Source: Castanea sativa
Taxonomy: Eukaryota; Streptophyta; Magnoliopsida; Fagales; Fagaceae
Assembly (NCBI RefSeq): GCF_040712315.1
Contig: NC_134018.1
Location: 11,676,835 to 11,740,834 of the forward strand
Length of the DNA: 64,000 nucleotides
Reading direction: 5' to 3'
In this document: in pieces, positions 1-10,825 of the stretch
Layout: each line of letters opens with the position of its first letter
Position numbering within the stretch: position 1 is the stretch's first letter
The notes under the pieces: model-generated
What the model was told of the DNA's origin: nothing
The model's input: the letters and a program-made list of their open reading frames with translations, nothing else
Databases searched by the model: none
Translations under genes and position numbers: made by a program

Positions 1-319
1 ATGGTGATCCTATGTATCATGGAGAGTGTTATTTCTATTCTTTGCATTTTAACGCTTCCAAGATGTTACAAAAATGTGAACCAATGCAAATCAGTGCCAC
101 ATTTATTACTTACATAAGACAGAACATTGAAATTGTGTTGTATTCTTTCATTCTGATAGAACATTGTCCTTCCCTGACTTTACTCGTTCAAGGTTTGAAT
201 ACACCCAGTTAAATGGGAAGACCATAATCATTCAGACAACTTAGCCTATGTTTTTCAAATTCTTACAACAAATTTTGACTACATTATATGACATTATGCC
301 ATTCTGTCATCACATGCAG

Positions 320-2871
320 GGTTTATATTCCTTACCCGTTTCAGTGGGGAAGCCCCACATTTCATGCCGGAGAAGCTTTTGCTATGATGGCCGCTTCTTT
401 TGTTTCACTTTTTGAGGTTCACTTCTGAACAACAATTTCATGTATTTCTTGTTTATTAGCTAGCTACTCTGCCACCCACCAAGTTCTCTAATTTACTTCT
501 GAAAGCAGAAACTACTCTGCAGCAAATAATGCACTTAAATTCAGATTTTTTGTTAACTTTATGAATTTGAAAAACCTGTTTTCTTCATCATCCTAAAGTC
601 AAAGATATAGAAAGACCAAGAAAAATACTTGTCCTAATTTTCCCCTTCTATTTGCAGTCTACAGGTACATTTTTTGCAACAGCAAGATATGGCAGTGCTA
701 CACCTGTGCCACCTTCCGTTATTGGCCGTGGTGTTGGCTGGCTGGTAGGATGTGCTTATGTGACATCTCATTTACATATCATGATTCTTTCTTCATTCTA
801 GACTAAAGTTTTGCCACTACTTCACTTTTGTAATTTGTTTGATTTTCAGGGAATAGGAGTTTTGCTCAATGGCATGTTTGGCTGTGTAACTGGCGCTTCT
901 GCTTCAGTGTAAGAAGCTCAAACCTCTAATTCAATACAGATTATAATTGAGCATATCAGATGCAGGTCTTCTGGTTCCACCTCAGACTCTAGTTTATGGA
1001 CTAGTAGGTTTATTTTAAATATCATCTGTTAATAGCGATCTGAACTGAAGTAATTGAAAAAACATAAAATGATCGGCATTATCAGAATAATGGTTAAGTG
1101 ATTAAGTGAACAAGTATTGAATTAGAAATAAGCCAATATGTAAAAGTTTTAGATATAGAGATCCAACTACTTCACCATTCATTTGATATTTTTTCAATTG
1201 TCCTATATGAATTTATATAGTAGAAGATAACATTGTGTGGTACTAATAATAAATACGCATGAATAGAACAAAAGAGGACACAACATGATTAGCCTCTGTT
1301 TGGATACCAATGAAAAATGAAAATTATTTCACTATTCAGCTTATTTTTGCTACTATTTATGAATTTTATTACACTTTTGGTACTATTCATGGGTCCACTA
1401 TATTCTTTCAACTAACTTTTACCTTTATCTAGGTTACATTCAGTAATAAATTTTCAGTTTCAGCAAAATAAGCGGTATTCAAACAGACTCTAATTGAATT
1501 TAATCCATTGATTAAGGCAAAGTTCTATAAAAACTCCTGGCTTCTTTGAAATATCATTAACAGTTCCCATAAGTTGAGCAGCCCTTTCAATTAGCATTTT
1601 CCCTATGGTGAAACATGATTTACAGAAAAAGGAAAACACCCAAAACGTGCACTCGAACATTTTTGTCCCTTATTACCTTTCCTAATTGTGATTTGCTTCA
1701 TGTATAGGGAAAATGCTGGTCTATTGGCATTGACAAGAGTTGGAAGTCGAAGAGTCATCCAAATATCAGCAGGGTTTATGATTCTCTTCTCCGTGTTTGG
1801 TATGCTAGCTCAAGTAACTCTAAGATATCAATGCTTGTAGCTTGTTGGCGCTTATAGTAAGCGGTGGTTAATATTAAATAAGAGCTCTTTCAGATACATT
1901 TTTGTTCTAAAATAAAATTCACTGACGAGAGCCTGTCAGTGTTAAGTGTTAAAATTAATCAGGTTCTAAACCATGCCCGCTTGAATGCAACATTTCGTCC
2001 TGTTCTTAGAATGGGAAACTAGAAGAGAGGACAACTTCTATCATTCACCCATCAACTACTTTCTTTGAAATCTTCATAACTGAAATGCATCTAAAAGTAT
2101 ATAGAAGATTTGAAGTCATGAATATTGCATTATATTTAAGATTTAATCATTTTAAATGTGGGTAATCTTGTTCTTGACCAGGAAAATTTGGAGCACTTTT
2201 TGCGTCTATACCTCTACCAATCGTAGCAGCTTTATACTGTGTGTTCTTTGGCTATGTTTGTATGTATTCTATTTCACCCTAACTTCCCAATGATTAGGGA
2301 ATCATGCTCAGTTTTTAGTGATTTGTTTTGTCCTGTCAATGCAAAATTAATGGTAACATGGTTTATAATGTTGCATGCAGCTTCTGCTGGTCTTGGCTTT
2401 CTCCAATTCTGTAACTTGAACAGTTTCAGAACAAAATTTATATTGGGTTTTTCTTTCTTCATGGGCATTTCAGTACCACAATACTTTAGAGAATATTATC
2501 ATATAGATTCCCGCTCTGGACACTTTCACACCAGCTCTGGATGGGTAAGAGATTTTAACTAAGTTGGTCTTACAGATCCAATTATTTAGTCAATATATAT
2601 GTTCATGCTCCCACCATTGGCATTTTACTTAATTTTGATTTATAAATTGCAGTTTGACGATATGGTGACTGTCATCTTCATGTCTCACACGACGGTGGCT
2701 GCACTGGTTGCTTTGATTTTGGATTGCTCACTCTCTCGAGAAACTGATGCCACACAAAAAGACACTGGCTTGCATTGGTGGGAGAGGTTCAGCTTATATA
2801 GTTCGGATATTAGAAGTGATGAATTCTATGGGCTACCATGCAGGCTTAATAATCTTTTCCCAACCCTTTAA
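320..2871 (+). CDS. Nucleobase-ascorbate transporter (NAT), C-terminal half
   Basis: Partial gene whose 5' exons lie left of the window. NAT/NCS2 proteins are plasma-membrane carriers of purines, uracil or related substrates. Exons by splice site and phase: 320-416, 658-744, 850-908, 1708-1799, 2182-2259, 2381-2544, 2653-2871. They join in frame to about 264 residues, roughly the second half of a 520-550 residue protein. The first exon reads VYIPYPFQWGSPTFHAGEAF, typical of plant NATs. Exons 3-4 encode ENAGLLALTR, which fits the NAT signature [QE]NxGx4T[RKG]. Further family hallmarks are ARYGSATPVPPSVI, FLQFCNLNSFRTKFILGFS and an HWWERF motif near the C terminus, ending at a TAA. Phases agree at every junction and no exon has a stop, so the gene looks functional. 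The intron 909-1707 contains a MITE. Positions 1-319 look like intron. Confidence 0.9.
1291..1491. mobile_element. Small TIR element (MITE) in NAT intron
   Basis: About 200 bp bounded by imperfect inverted repeats: AGCCTCTGTTTGGATACC at the left, and a right end whose reverse complement is AGAGTCTGTTTGAATACC. The interior is AT-rich with no coding potential. Near its right end it carries CAGCAAAATAAGCGGTAT, which recurs in the element at 62943-63189, so both belong to one family. No clear target-site duplication. Confidence 0.65.
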
Positions 2872-3835
2872 AACTATGAAAGAATGTATTTGACTACTAC
2901 AGATGGAGTTCTTATCTTTCACTTATGAAGCGAAAATGCAATTACAAAATTTTACTTCATTGTGTAATATATATTTATATATGTCCTCTTTAAAGCTTTG
3001 AAATGTTTTGTTAAAACTGTTAATTCTTTTCCAGTTTGATGTGGTTAGATTATCACTAAGTTTGCTCTTTGTATTTTCTTTTTCTTCACTGCTTTTGTTG
3101 ATTATATCACACCATCCTGGCAAGATTGATGTTGCTGCCACAGTCTCAATCTATGCACCGTTACTAGTTAGTATTTACCTTTTTTAGAACTTCATCATAC
3201 CAGTGTTGGCTTGCATTGGTGCCATGGTGCTCCTGGGGTTCTTTGTAAGAAAACATGTATATATAGTCAAGATGTAGCCATTAAGGGCTTCTTCATGAAC
3301 TTAGCTGCTTCAGCTCTTCCACATTTTATCAATTGCACATTTTCTTCTTTAGATACAGAAAGGGTTTCCTTTGTGGACAAAAGCTGTCAAGCCAAACCAT
3401 GTAATCACTGTGTCATTTTCTATTTGGCTTCCACCCTTCTGCATCTCAACATCAATTTCCTATTTTCTTTTTTAATTTCAACAAAAGTCATCAGAAATCT
3501 TAGTGGGGCTGTATATTGTGTTATAAAAGTCATGCTAATAAATAGTTGGCTAATTTAACTATTTAAGGGACAGTGAATGCATGAATGAATAATACAAAGG
3601 CGGCTAAGATAAGAAGTTTGGACGCCAAGTCACACAAGTTAGTTATTTTAGTTACTGATTCAATACTCTATGGTTCACATTCAGTTGAAGACTGTCACAC
3701 ATTCCAAGTCTACTTCCTTAATTCCATCTGTTTTATCAACCAAACTTCGGCGCAGTTTCCAGAGTCCCAAGATTTAAGAGAGACTCCTCTCTTTCCTTTC
3801 TTTATTCATCCCTTTCAAAACCAAGAAACGCAACA
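2872..3835. other. Intergenic, NAT to SBP gene
   Basis: AT-rich spacer between two + strand genes. It must hold the NAT 3' UTR and the SBP-gene promoter and 5' UTR. I see no RNA gene, repeat or convincing ORF; the short open frames at 3211-3558 and 3585-3890 lack recognisable protein features. Confidence 0.5.
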
Positions 3836-5604
3836 ATGTCCTTCTCCTCCTCACCACCATCGTTGCATCGACAATCATCATCATCAGTGAGAAAATGTAG
3901 GGTGGATAACTGTGGAAAGGTACTCGACAACAATGTATCTAGAACATGCAGGGAGTACAAGGTCTGTGAAGACCATAAAAAGGCTCCCAGTGCCACTGTT
4001 CAAGGCTTAGACCAGCGCTTCTGTACTTTATGTCACAAGTAATGTCTTCCAGTTCCATCTCCTTTTTTATGTCATTTAGACTTCATGTTAGACTAGAGAA
4101 GCAAGTCCAGAAAACTAATCCCAAGAACATATAGGATAGGAAAAGAAGATTAAAGATTCTACAATTTGATCATTAACTTTTTGTCTTTTCCTATACATGT
4201 GCTATTTACCTTTTTGAATAGAACTATTTTTCTTTGAATACTAGTGGGCATCTTTTATACGAGAGAAAATTTCTATTTTACTTGGTTAAACAGATATGTA
4301 GTGAGAAATAGTGTTTATATTATACAAGATTAATGGGTGTGAGCATGGGTGGGTGAAATGAGTGCAGGTTTCATGAATTGAAAGAATTCCATGACCAGAA
4401 AAGAAGCTGCCAGTGGCGATTAGAGCAATTTAGGCAGAGGAATCTAGACAAAAAGAAATCTCAAGGTATATACTAATTTCATCAAGTATTTTTTTTTCTT
4501 TTATATTTTCTTTTGATTGCCAATTGATTTTGATATACATCAATTAGTTTGTATATAAAAGATGTTGCACTTGGTATTCATGCTGCATTTAGATCTCCTG
4601 CACGATTTATGGTACCCTTAACTCTCTTATCTTTTAGAAATTTCTGCAGATTTGCTTCTTCTACTCATTCTTGAATGCTAAGGAAGATGTAATCATCCTT
4701 GAAATGCAGTATAAGATCTGCTTATAGTTAGAGAAACTACCACTAAAAGATTCATGGTCATGTTACTATGTTAGAACTTAAAAAGTAGAGACGGATGTCT
4801 AGTGACATTGTACAGTCAAAAAACTATATATGCTATTCTAATGATACAACCTGATTCTTTCTTTGCAGGATTTAATCAAATGGGCCTCTTTTCTTCTCTC
4901 ATAAATTTTTGTATTTGTTTTAAGTTGATTGGTATATTATTTTCTCATATGAAAAATTGACTCTTTAACCATGTGCATCTTTTTGTTACATTCTATTGCC
5001 CTTATTTATAGGCATCATGTAGGGTGGGTTTGCAAAACTACTACTTCTACTAATTAGTATTTGTTGTCAAGCTGACACTAAAAGTAAGCAAACCAAATAT
5101 TTTGTAGCTCCAAAGCCTAGCAGAAAAGTTGCTAATTCATCACAAGAAGATCTTGCTAATGCACAAAAGAAAATAGAGCCTAGAAGAAAAGTTACTCTTC
5201 CATTGCCAAATGCAGAGAAGAAAAGAAATCCTAGCAGAAAAGTTATTCATTCATCACCAGAGGATTCTGCTAATGCACAGAAGCAAAGAAGGCCTGGCAG
5301 AAATGTTACTATTCCATTGCCAGAAGATCTTGGTGAGGATGCTGCCTATTGTACTAATCGGTCTACTTCTGCTCCAGCTTCTTTTAGAGGCATTGAGGAG
5401 AGATTAGCTTCTTTGTATGATGAGGTGCATCAGGTTCGAGATACTCAGATCTACCATGGGCAGAAGTTGGACACTCTCCTTGTTAACATGTATCAACTGA
5501 ACAAACGTGTTGGTCGTGATGCGCCTGTGGATCCACCAGCTGATGATGACGATGATGATGATGAGCTTGTTCCTTCTGATAATGAAAGCAACTATGGTAG
5601 TTAG
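3836..5604 (+). CDS. Atypical short SBP-domain protein
   Basis: SBP (SPL) proteins are plant transcription factors that bind GTAC-core DNA in the nucleus. Exons 3836-4038, 4368-4465 and 5108-5604 join in frame to 265 residues. The SBP domain spans about residues 20-100. All eight zinc ligands are visible: CRVDNC, KVC and EDH for the first site; QRFCTLC, KFH and KRSC for the second. The intron falls between the last Cys pair and FH, the usual place in SPL genes. The part after the last Cys is unusual: the basic RRRLAGHNxRRRK-type nuclear-localisation stretch is replaced by QWRLEQFRQRNLDKKK. Exon 3 encodes two copies of a roughly 35-residue basic unit (PSRKV...SSxED..NAQK...RKVTLPLP), then a helical segment that may be a coiled coil (residues 180-225), then an acidic tail with seven Asp in a row. 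There is no miR156-site-like sequence that I could see. It may bind DNA differently or not at all. Confidence 0.75.
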
Positions 5605-7560
5605 GCTAGTTGATAGGGCAGAGTAAGGAGAGTAGAGTATATATTATTTGATTCCTGTAGTGAGGGGGCGAACATTTTTATCTTTTTGATGTACTTGCTT
5701 TACTTACTTTCTCATGAACCTTTTTAATTGTTGTAACCATTTGTCATACATGTTCTTTATGGATATAAACTTGTGATTTTGTATTTTTTTTTTCACATGC
5801 TCGTTCTTAGTGACTATTATGTGTTGCATGTGTTACTATTACTTTGATCCGATTTTTATAACTTGTCATGTTTTTCATGTGGTGCCTTGATGCGTCTTGT
5901 TTAAGTGTATTTTAAGAAAGATAGGTTTTCAGTAGTGTCAAGACTAGAACTTTGTTCTTGCAAATATCTTCTAGAGTTCAAGTTTAGATTAGGCTTATTT
6001 ATTATGTACCTTGAGAAAAATGTATTCCATGATATTTATGTAGTCGTGTTTTTGTCACAAATTGTCAAATGAGGAGATTGTTAGAGTTAAATGTTTTCAT
6101 GTGTTCTAGATAATTAATATGTAGTTCTATATTAAAGTTGACATTTTTAGAAGATTTCAAAATTATATATATATATATAGTGTTTGGAATTGGAGGAAAA
6201 AGAGAGAAGCAACAAAAAAGAGAAACCCTATATTTCCACCGTTTGGTTGATAGGGGAGAAGAGAAACAAGTTGAAAAACATAACCGCGTTGTTTGAGAAA
6301 GGTGGTAGAGAAGAGAAGAGAATGGAAATTGTGTTGACATGACATTCCCTTGTTTGGTAAGCATTATAGGAAAGAAAAGAAGAGAGAATATGGGGAATGA
6401 GCATCCATCCAGACCCACTTTTCTCATTTGCTTAAATTGAGCGAAAATGAGGAGAAAATCAAGTAAAAAGAGTACAACTTTTGAAGGTCTACTACTTATA
6501 AAAGTTAAAATTTCAGTTTTATCCATCACCAAAAAAATAAAAACATTTGGATTTTATTTGAAGTATTTAGGTAAAAACATATATCTAATATAAATATATT
6601 CTTTTCTCTTTCCTCACTCCTTCCGAACATGCAAAAGGGATGCATTTTCTATTTCCTTTCTTTTCCTTTCACTCTCTTCTCTTATTTTCTCTTCCCTCGG
6701 ATACAACCAAACACACGGTACAACTGGGTCCATAATAATTTGATGTCTACCTATAAAATTTGTAGGTTCAAAGTTTGACTTTTTAGTATTATAAAATTAC
6801 TTTCTTGTCCCTTAATTATTTTATTCTCTTTACGTCAAGTCCATTTAAAATTCGCTTATTTTATTGAAATTGAAAATTTTTTATTGAAAATATTGTAGAT
6901 AAAGATAAAAATTAGTTAAAATAGTACAGTGGAACTCATAAATAGTATCAAAAAGTGTCGTGGGATCTATAAATAGTACCAAAAATAAGTTAAATAGTAC
7001 CAAAAATAAGTTAAATAGTAAAATAAATTGACAAAAATAATCTTTGCTAAATGAATACTTCATAAGGGTTTAAAAGTAAAAAAAAAAAAAAATACCAAAC
7101 AAAAGATATAGAAGTAAATTTCTCCATTCTTTTCTCCTTTCATCCCTTTTTCCAAAATACGAAACATTTTCTTTTCTTTTCTTTTCCCTCCTCCTTTTTA
7201 TTTTTTATTTTTTTTATTTTTTAACTTTCTCTGCCCTCAATTTTTACCAAACAATTAGTTTAGAATTCTTGTGCTAGGAAACCAACAAGAATCAAGGAAT
7301 TCCACCGATAAGATTGAATTATTTTTTTATTTAAAAACTATTAATTACACATTGACCCCCAAATTATTGACCTCATCTCAATACACGCCCTACTACACTA
7401 CAAAATTGATCAGTCCCCCTAATAAAGGCCATTTAAAATTATAAAAAAAAAAAATTTGTTTACCCATTACCCACCAAACAATGATTAGTGTATATTCTTA
7501 TTTATTTATTTTAAAAAAAGATTAGTGTCAAATCCACTACCATGGAGCGTGCGTTGACTG
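5605..7560. other. AT-rich intergenic with MITE-like remnants
   Basis: No gene recognised. 6179-6718 looks like a MITE: it starts GTGTTTGGAATTGGAGG and ends CCTCGGATACAACCAAACAC, roughly inverted copies, with AT-rich and purine/pyrimidine-skewed interior. Two copies of a ~20-bp AAAATAAGTTAAATAGTACC-like unit lie near 6979-7018. The rest is AT-rich. Confidence 0.4.
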
Positions 7561-9201
7561 CTCTGCAAAACTCCAAAAAAGATGAGACACACAACAGACA
7601 CAGAGACAGACAGTTTGTGGAAAGTTAGAATAAAACTTAAAAAAGTAGAGAAATTAGATTTAGATACCTTTATTGAAGGTGACATTATCATACATGTGCA
7701 AAATTTAGTGCCAAAGTCCAAAACTTTCGAGATCTTTTCTTTAGATTTTAAGAAAAAATTGTGTTGTGGGTTTGTCTCATTTTCTGTTGGTTGATCACTC
7801 AGTCAGTTCCAAATTGGCATCTTTAAGCAGTTGGGGCTCAAAGTTCTTGACTTTTTGCTTTGTGGGTAAGCTTTAAAATCTCATTCTTTATGATCTGCAT
7901 TCTGCTGAGTGTTGTATAGTTAGTTTTTACCATTTCTGGTTGTGGGTATTGATAGTTGGAGAGCTTTTGTTTCAAGCGGTTTAAAGAAATTTATGATATG
8001 TCATTCTGCAAAATCTTGAAATTTCGTTTGATTTGGATTTTACTCACTGTTGTTGTATGTATAACTGGTTGTTTATGCCTAAAAAGTCTGTACATTTGAT
8101 GTCTAAGAGAGCTTTGTTAGTCTTTAGATTTGTTGCAATTTTAAAAGACCCAATAGACTGTAAGAGTTCTTTCTGCTTTCTTTTAAGGGTAAGATTGCTT
8201 TACTTTGGTGCAATATAAGGCTCCAATTATTTAGCAAAAGCGTAGTTTTACTTAAAAATTTCGAGTTTCCATGGTTGATCAGCTTGCAAATACAATTCAA
8301 ACTTTTCAAGATCTATAGTGATTTTTTATTTATTTAAATTTGAATAATTTGTAAATTTGGCTTGGTTTGAATCAATGAATCTGCTGAAATCACTGTTATC
8401 TAATTGTTATGGTTGAAGTTGGTGGAATTTTTCTTCCTTTCCCATTGGCCAACAATTTGATTAGGTTTGCAAGCAATTACCAATTTCTTTTAAGATATGA
8501 TTTATCTATAGATAGAATTTACTTCACTACTTCCGAATCCTTAGGCTCTAAACCCATTTCCTTAATTGGGTTTGTTATGAAAAAAAGTTGTGGGGAATTC
8601 TGTTTTGGGTGAAAAACTGAAAATTCAGTTGGGACTTACCTCTTCAGACCAGTCAGATTCATGCCTTACTCACTTGTAGTTATCACAATTCAGGACATAC
8701 TTTACTGGGTCTCTTCTGCTGGGGTTCAATTCTCCATTGATTTCCATCACTCGCAAAATATGAGTCTTTGTTGCTAAGCTTTGTTGAATATGGTTTTTTT
8801 TCTTCTATTCTATAGCCTTTATTATGGACCTGCATTTGCTTGCAGAATCTATCAGCAGTAGTATATAGGCAAATTCGGTATGTTTGTCTGTGTTTCTGTG
8901 TGCGTGTGTGTGTGCGCGCGCATGATTGCATACTATACTGCTCTTTTCTTTGAATTGAGATTTGCACATGCATCTATGTACTTGTTATCATGACTGTAAA
9001 TTATATCAGGGAACTGACTTCAATTCAAAGAAATTCAGCTTTATTTCATACCATTGACATCTAGATACATTGTGTGGTGCTATTGCATTACAGGATGTTA
9101 ATCTGCTTTAGTTGCTACATCTCTCTCGACAAGATTTGAAGGTTTACAAGTTCCGTGCAATAAGATATCTGCATAGACCTTTTTTTGAGAATATTATAAA
9201 C
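7561..9201 (+). other. Probable 5' UTR and leader intron region
   Basis: No coding gene recognised over 1.6 kb upstream of the Met at 9202. Open frames here (7582-7794, 8409-8612) have low-complexity translations without family features. A TG/CG alternating tract lies at 8880-8922. A leader intron is inferred only from the distance and splice-like sites. Confidence 0.3.
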
Positions 9202-9702
9202 ATGGTTCAGACTCTGGAAGCTATCAAGGGTGGGGGAGGGTCCATCAGAGTTGGGACCACTGGGACAATTAGTTCCCTGATGACAAGGGAATTGGATTCC
9301 ATCAAATCTGCACCTCAGATGCCTCTGTCTTCCAGAACTAAACCACGTGCAGTACCTGTTTCAATACCCTGTGGTGCTACAACTCCTAAAAGGGTACAAG
9401 CTAGAAAATCATGTGATGGGGCAAGCAGCAGTGGAAGCAGTAGCTACATTGATGATAGAAGCCATGAGATTATTAGGAAAACAAAAAGTTACACTAGAAA
9501 TACTCATCGAATACCAATGCTCGGTTCTGATAGTATTTCGCTGGATAGAACTCTTAGTAGAAAGAAAACTGAAAAGAAAGGATCTAACATAGTTGAAATT
9601 GTGGACATTAAATGTGGGAATCAGGATAGAGCATGGGCTAGCCCTATAACAAATCGTCTCAAGAAGCTGGGTTTCTCGAAGCTATCTGAGAGCATTATCT
9701 AA
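9202..9702 (+). CDS. Unknown plant protein, SLM/SLI-motif family (member 1)
   Basis: 166 residues; function not recognised. The frame is open from 9112, but the Met at 9202 is preferred because it starts a segment (MVQTLEAIKGGGGSIRVG) that aligns with the neighbour. Near the N terminus is GTTGTISSLMTRELDSI, matching GTRGTVGSLIMKEIEYF in the gene on the opposite strand at 9705-10166. The middle is Ser/Arg/Lys-rich with no membrane segment or signal peptide. It ends in a basic motif, TNRLKKLGFSKLSESII. The upstream region 7560-9200 probably contains a 5' UTR exon and intron, since the CDS is preceded by a pyrimidine-rich stretch and CAGG near 9091-9094. A 3' fragment of this gene recurs at 16349-16873. 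Confidence 0.65.
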   Translation: MVQTLEAIKGGGGSIRVGTTGTISSLMTRELDSIKSAPQMPLSSRTKPRAVPVSIPCGATTPKRVQARKSCDGASSSGSSSYIDDRSHEIIRKTKSYTRNTHRIPMLGSDSISLDRTLSRKKTEKKGSNIVEIVDIKCGNQDRAWASPITNRLKKLGFSKLSESII

Positions 9703-9704
9703 GC

Positions 9705-10166
9705 TTACAACTTCTTCAGATCAGATTTAAGGTTCCTGTAACTGAAACCAGAAATCCCAATTGGTCGACTGTTGTCTGAAACTTCCACCATAGAACATAT
9801 GCCTGGTAGGAGCTTGCTGCCTTTATTTTTCTTCTTTTGGGTTGCTGTCACGGATCCCGAAGTGGGTCTGGAAAGACTACTAGAGGAAGCCTTGTCTGTA
9901 ATAGGGAACTGAGGCTTCTGTGAGCTACCTTGGCAGCTTAATTCGAGCTGGCTGAAGTACTCGATTTCTTTCATTATAAGGGATCCAACTGTGCCTCTTG
10001 TACCTATTTCTACTGGAGTGTGTGCCATTTCTTCAGGGACTTTTGTGGCAATGGTGCTTGATTTATACATGTTTTGTTTGGTTGGAGTGAAGGAGACTTG
10101 TGGATGAAGAGAGGAGGCTTTGGGGGGTCTTTTCTTGGTGAGGGAATTGCTTTGAGTCTGGGTCAT
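9705..10166 (-). CDS. Unknown plant protein, SLM/SLI-motif family (member 2)
   Basis: 153 residues from ATG at 10166, intronless. Function not recognised. The N-terminal 45 residues are basic and Ser/Thr-rich. Residues about 48-70 (MAHTPVEIGTRGTVGSLIMK) share the GTxGTxxSLxMxxE motif with the + strand gene at 9202-9702. The C terminus (GISGFSYRNLKSDLKKL) is basic like that of its neighbour. The two genes converge with their stop codons separated by 2 bp, so the 3' UTR of each must be antisense to the other's coding region. A copy lacking the first 47 residues lies at 16901-17224. Confidence 0.65.
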   Translation of the reverse strand: MTQTQSNSLTKKRPPKASSLHPQVSFTPTKQNMYKSSTIATKVPEEMAHTPVEIGTRGTVGSLIMKEIEYFSQLELSCQGSSQKPQFPITDKASSSSLSRPTSGSVTATQKKKNKGSKLLPGICSMVEVSDNSRPIGISGFSYRNLKSDLKKL

Positions 10167-10457
10167 TTGTTTTTGCTTTGTACCTGGTGTTTCTCATTAA
10201 CTCTTTGCCTCATGTTCTTTATCTAAAGTGAAGAGCATTAGATTCTTGCCTGGTAGGAGGATTGGATGGTGATATGGCCATTGTATTCATGTGCCGGCAG
10301 TTAAAACATTTAAGTTGCTTACCACTGTACCTTTTTCAAACTCCTTGACTTCATTTAAATGTTTGCTGTATACCTGGGTCATAACTTGGATTTTGATCAG
10401 CATTTGATAGGGATTAGTAGATAGTGATACTTGTTGAATTGTTATATAGCAGGTCTA

Positions 10458-10825
10458 GAGCATTCTTAGCAAAGATGTCAAAAGTTATAAATGCTATAAT
10501 TTAACATCAAATTTTAAAATGCACCCTCCATCAAAGGTGCTAGATGTTATTAATTTTGACATCTAGCTACAGTGGGCTGCTATATCTAACAAACCACTGT
10601 AACAAGATATTAAAAAAAATGTTTGTTTAATGAAACATTGTAGCAACAATGGATTTAATTATTGATTTAAATGAATAAAGAATAAAAAAAGAATATTTAA
10701 ATGAAGTGGTAAAATAATAGAATCTTTTATGTTTGGTGTATTGTAAAATGAGTTAATAAAATGAATAAAGTAACTTTTTGAGATGCTAAATGTTATATTT
10801 TATATCATTCTTGGTGAGAATGCTC
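10458..10825. mobile_element. PIF/Harbinger-like MITE
   Basis: About 368 bp. The left end GAGCATTCTTAGCAAAGATG and the reverse complement of the right end, GAGCATTCTCACCAAGAATG, form terminal inverted repeats. Flanking trinucleotides CTA (left) and TTA (right) resemble the 3-bp TTA-type target duplication of PIF/Harbinger elements. The interior is AT-rich and non-coding. Confidence 0.65.
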
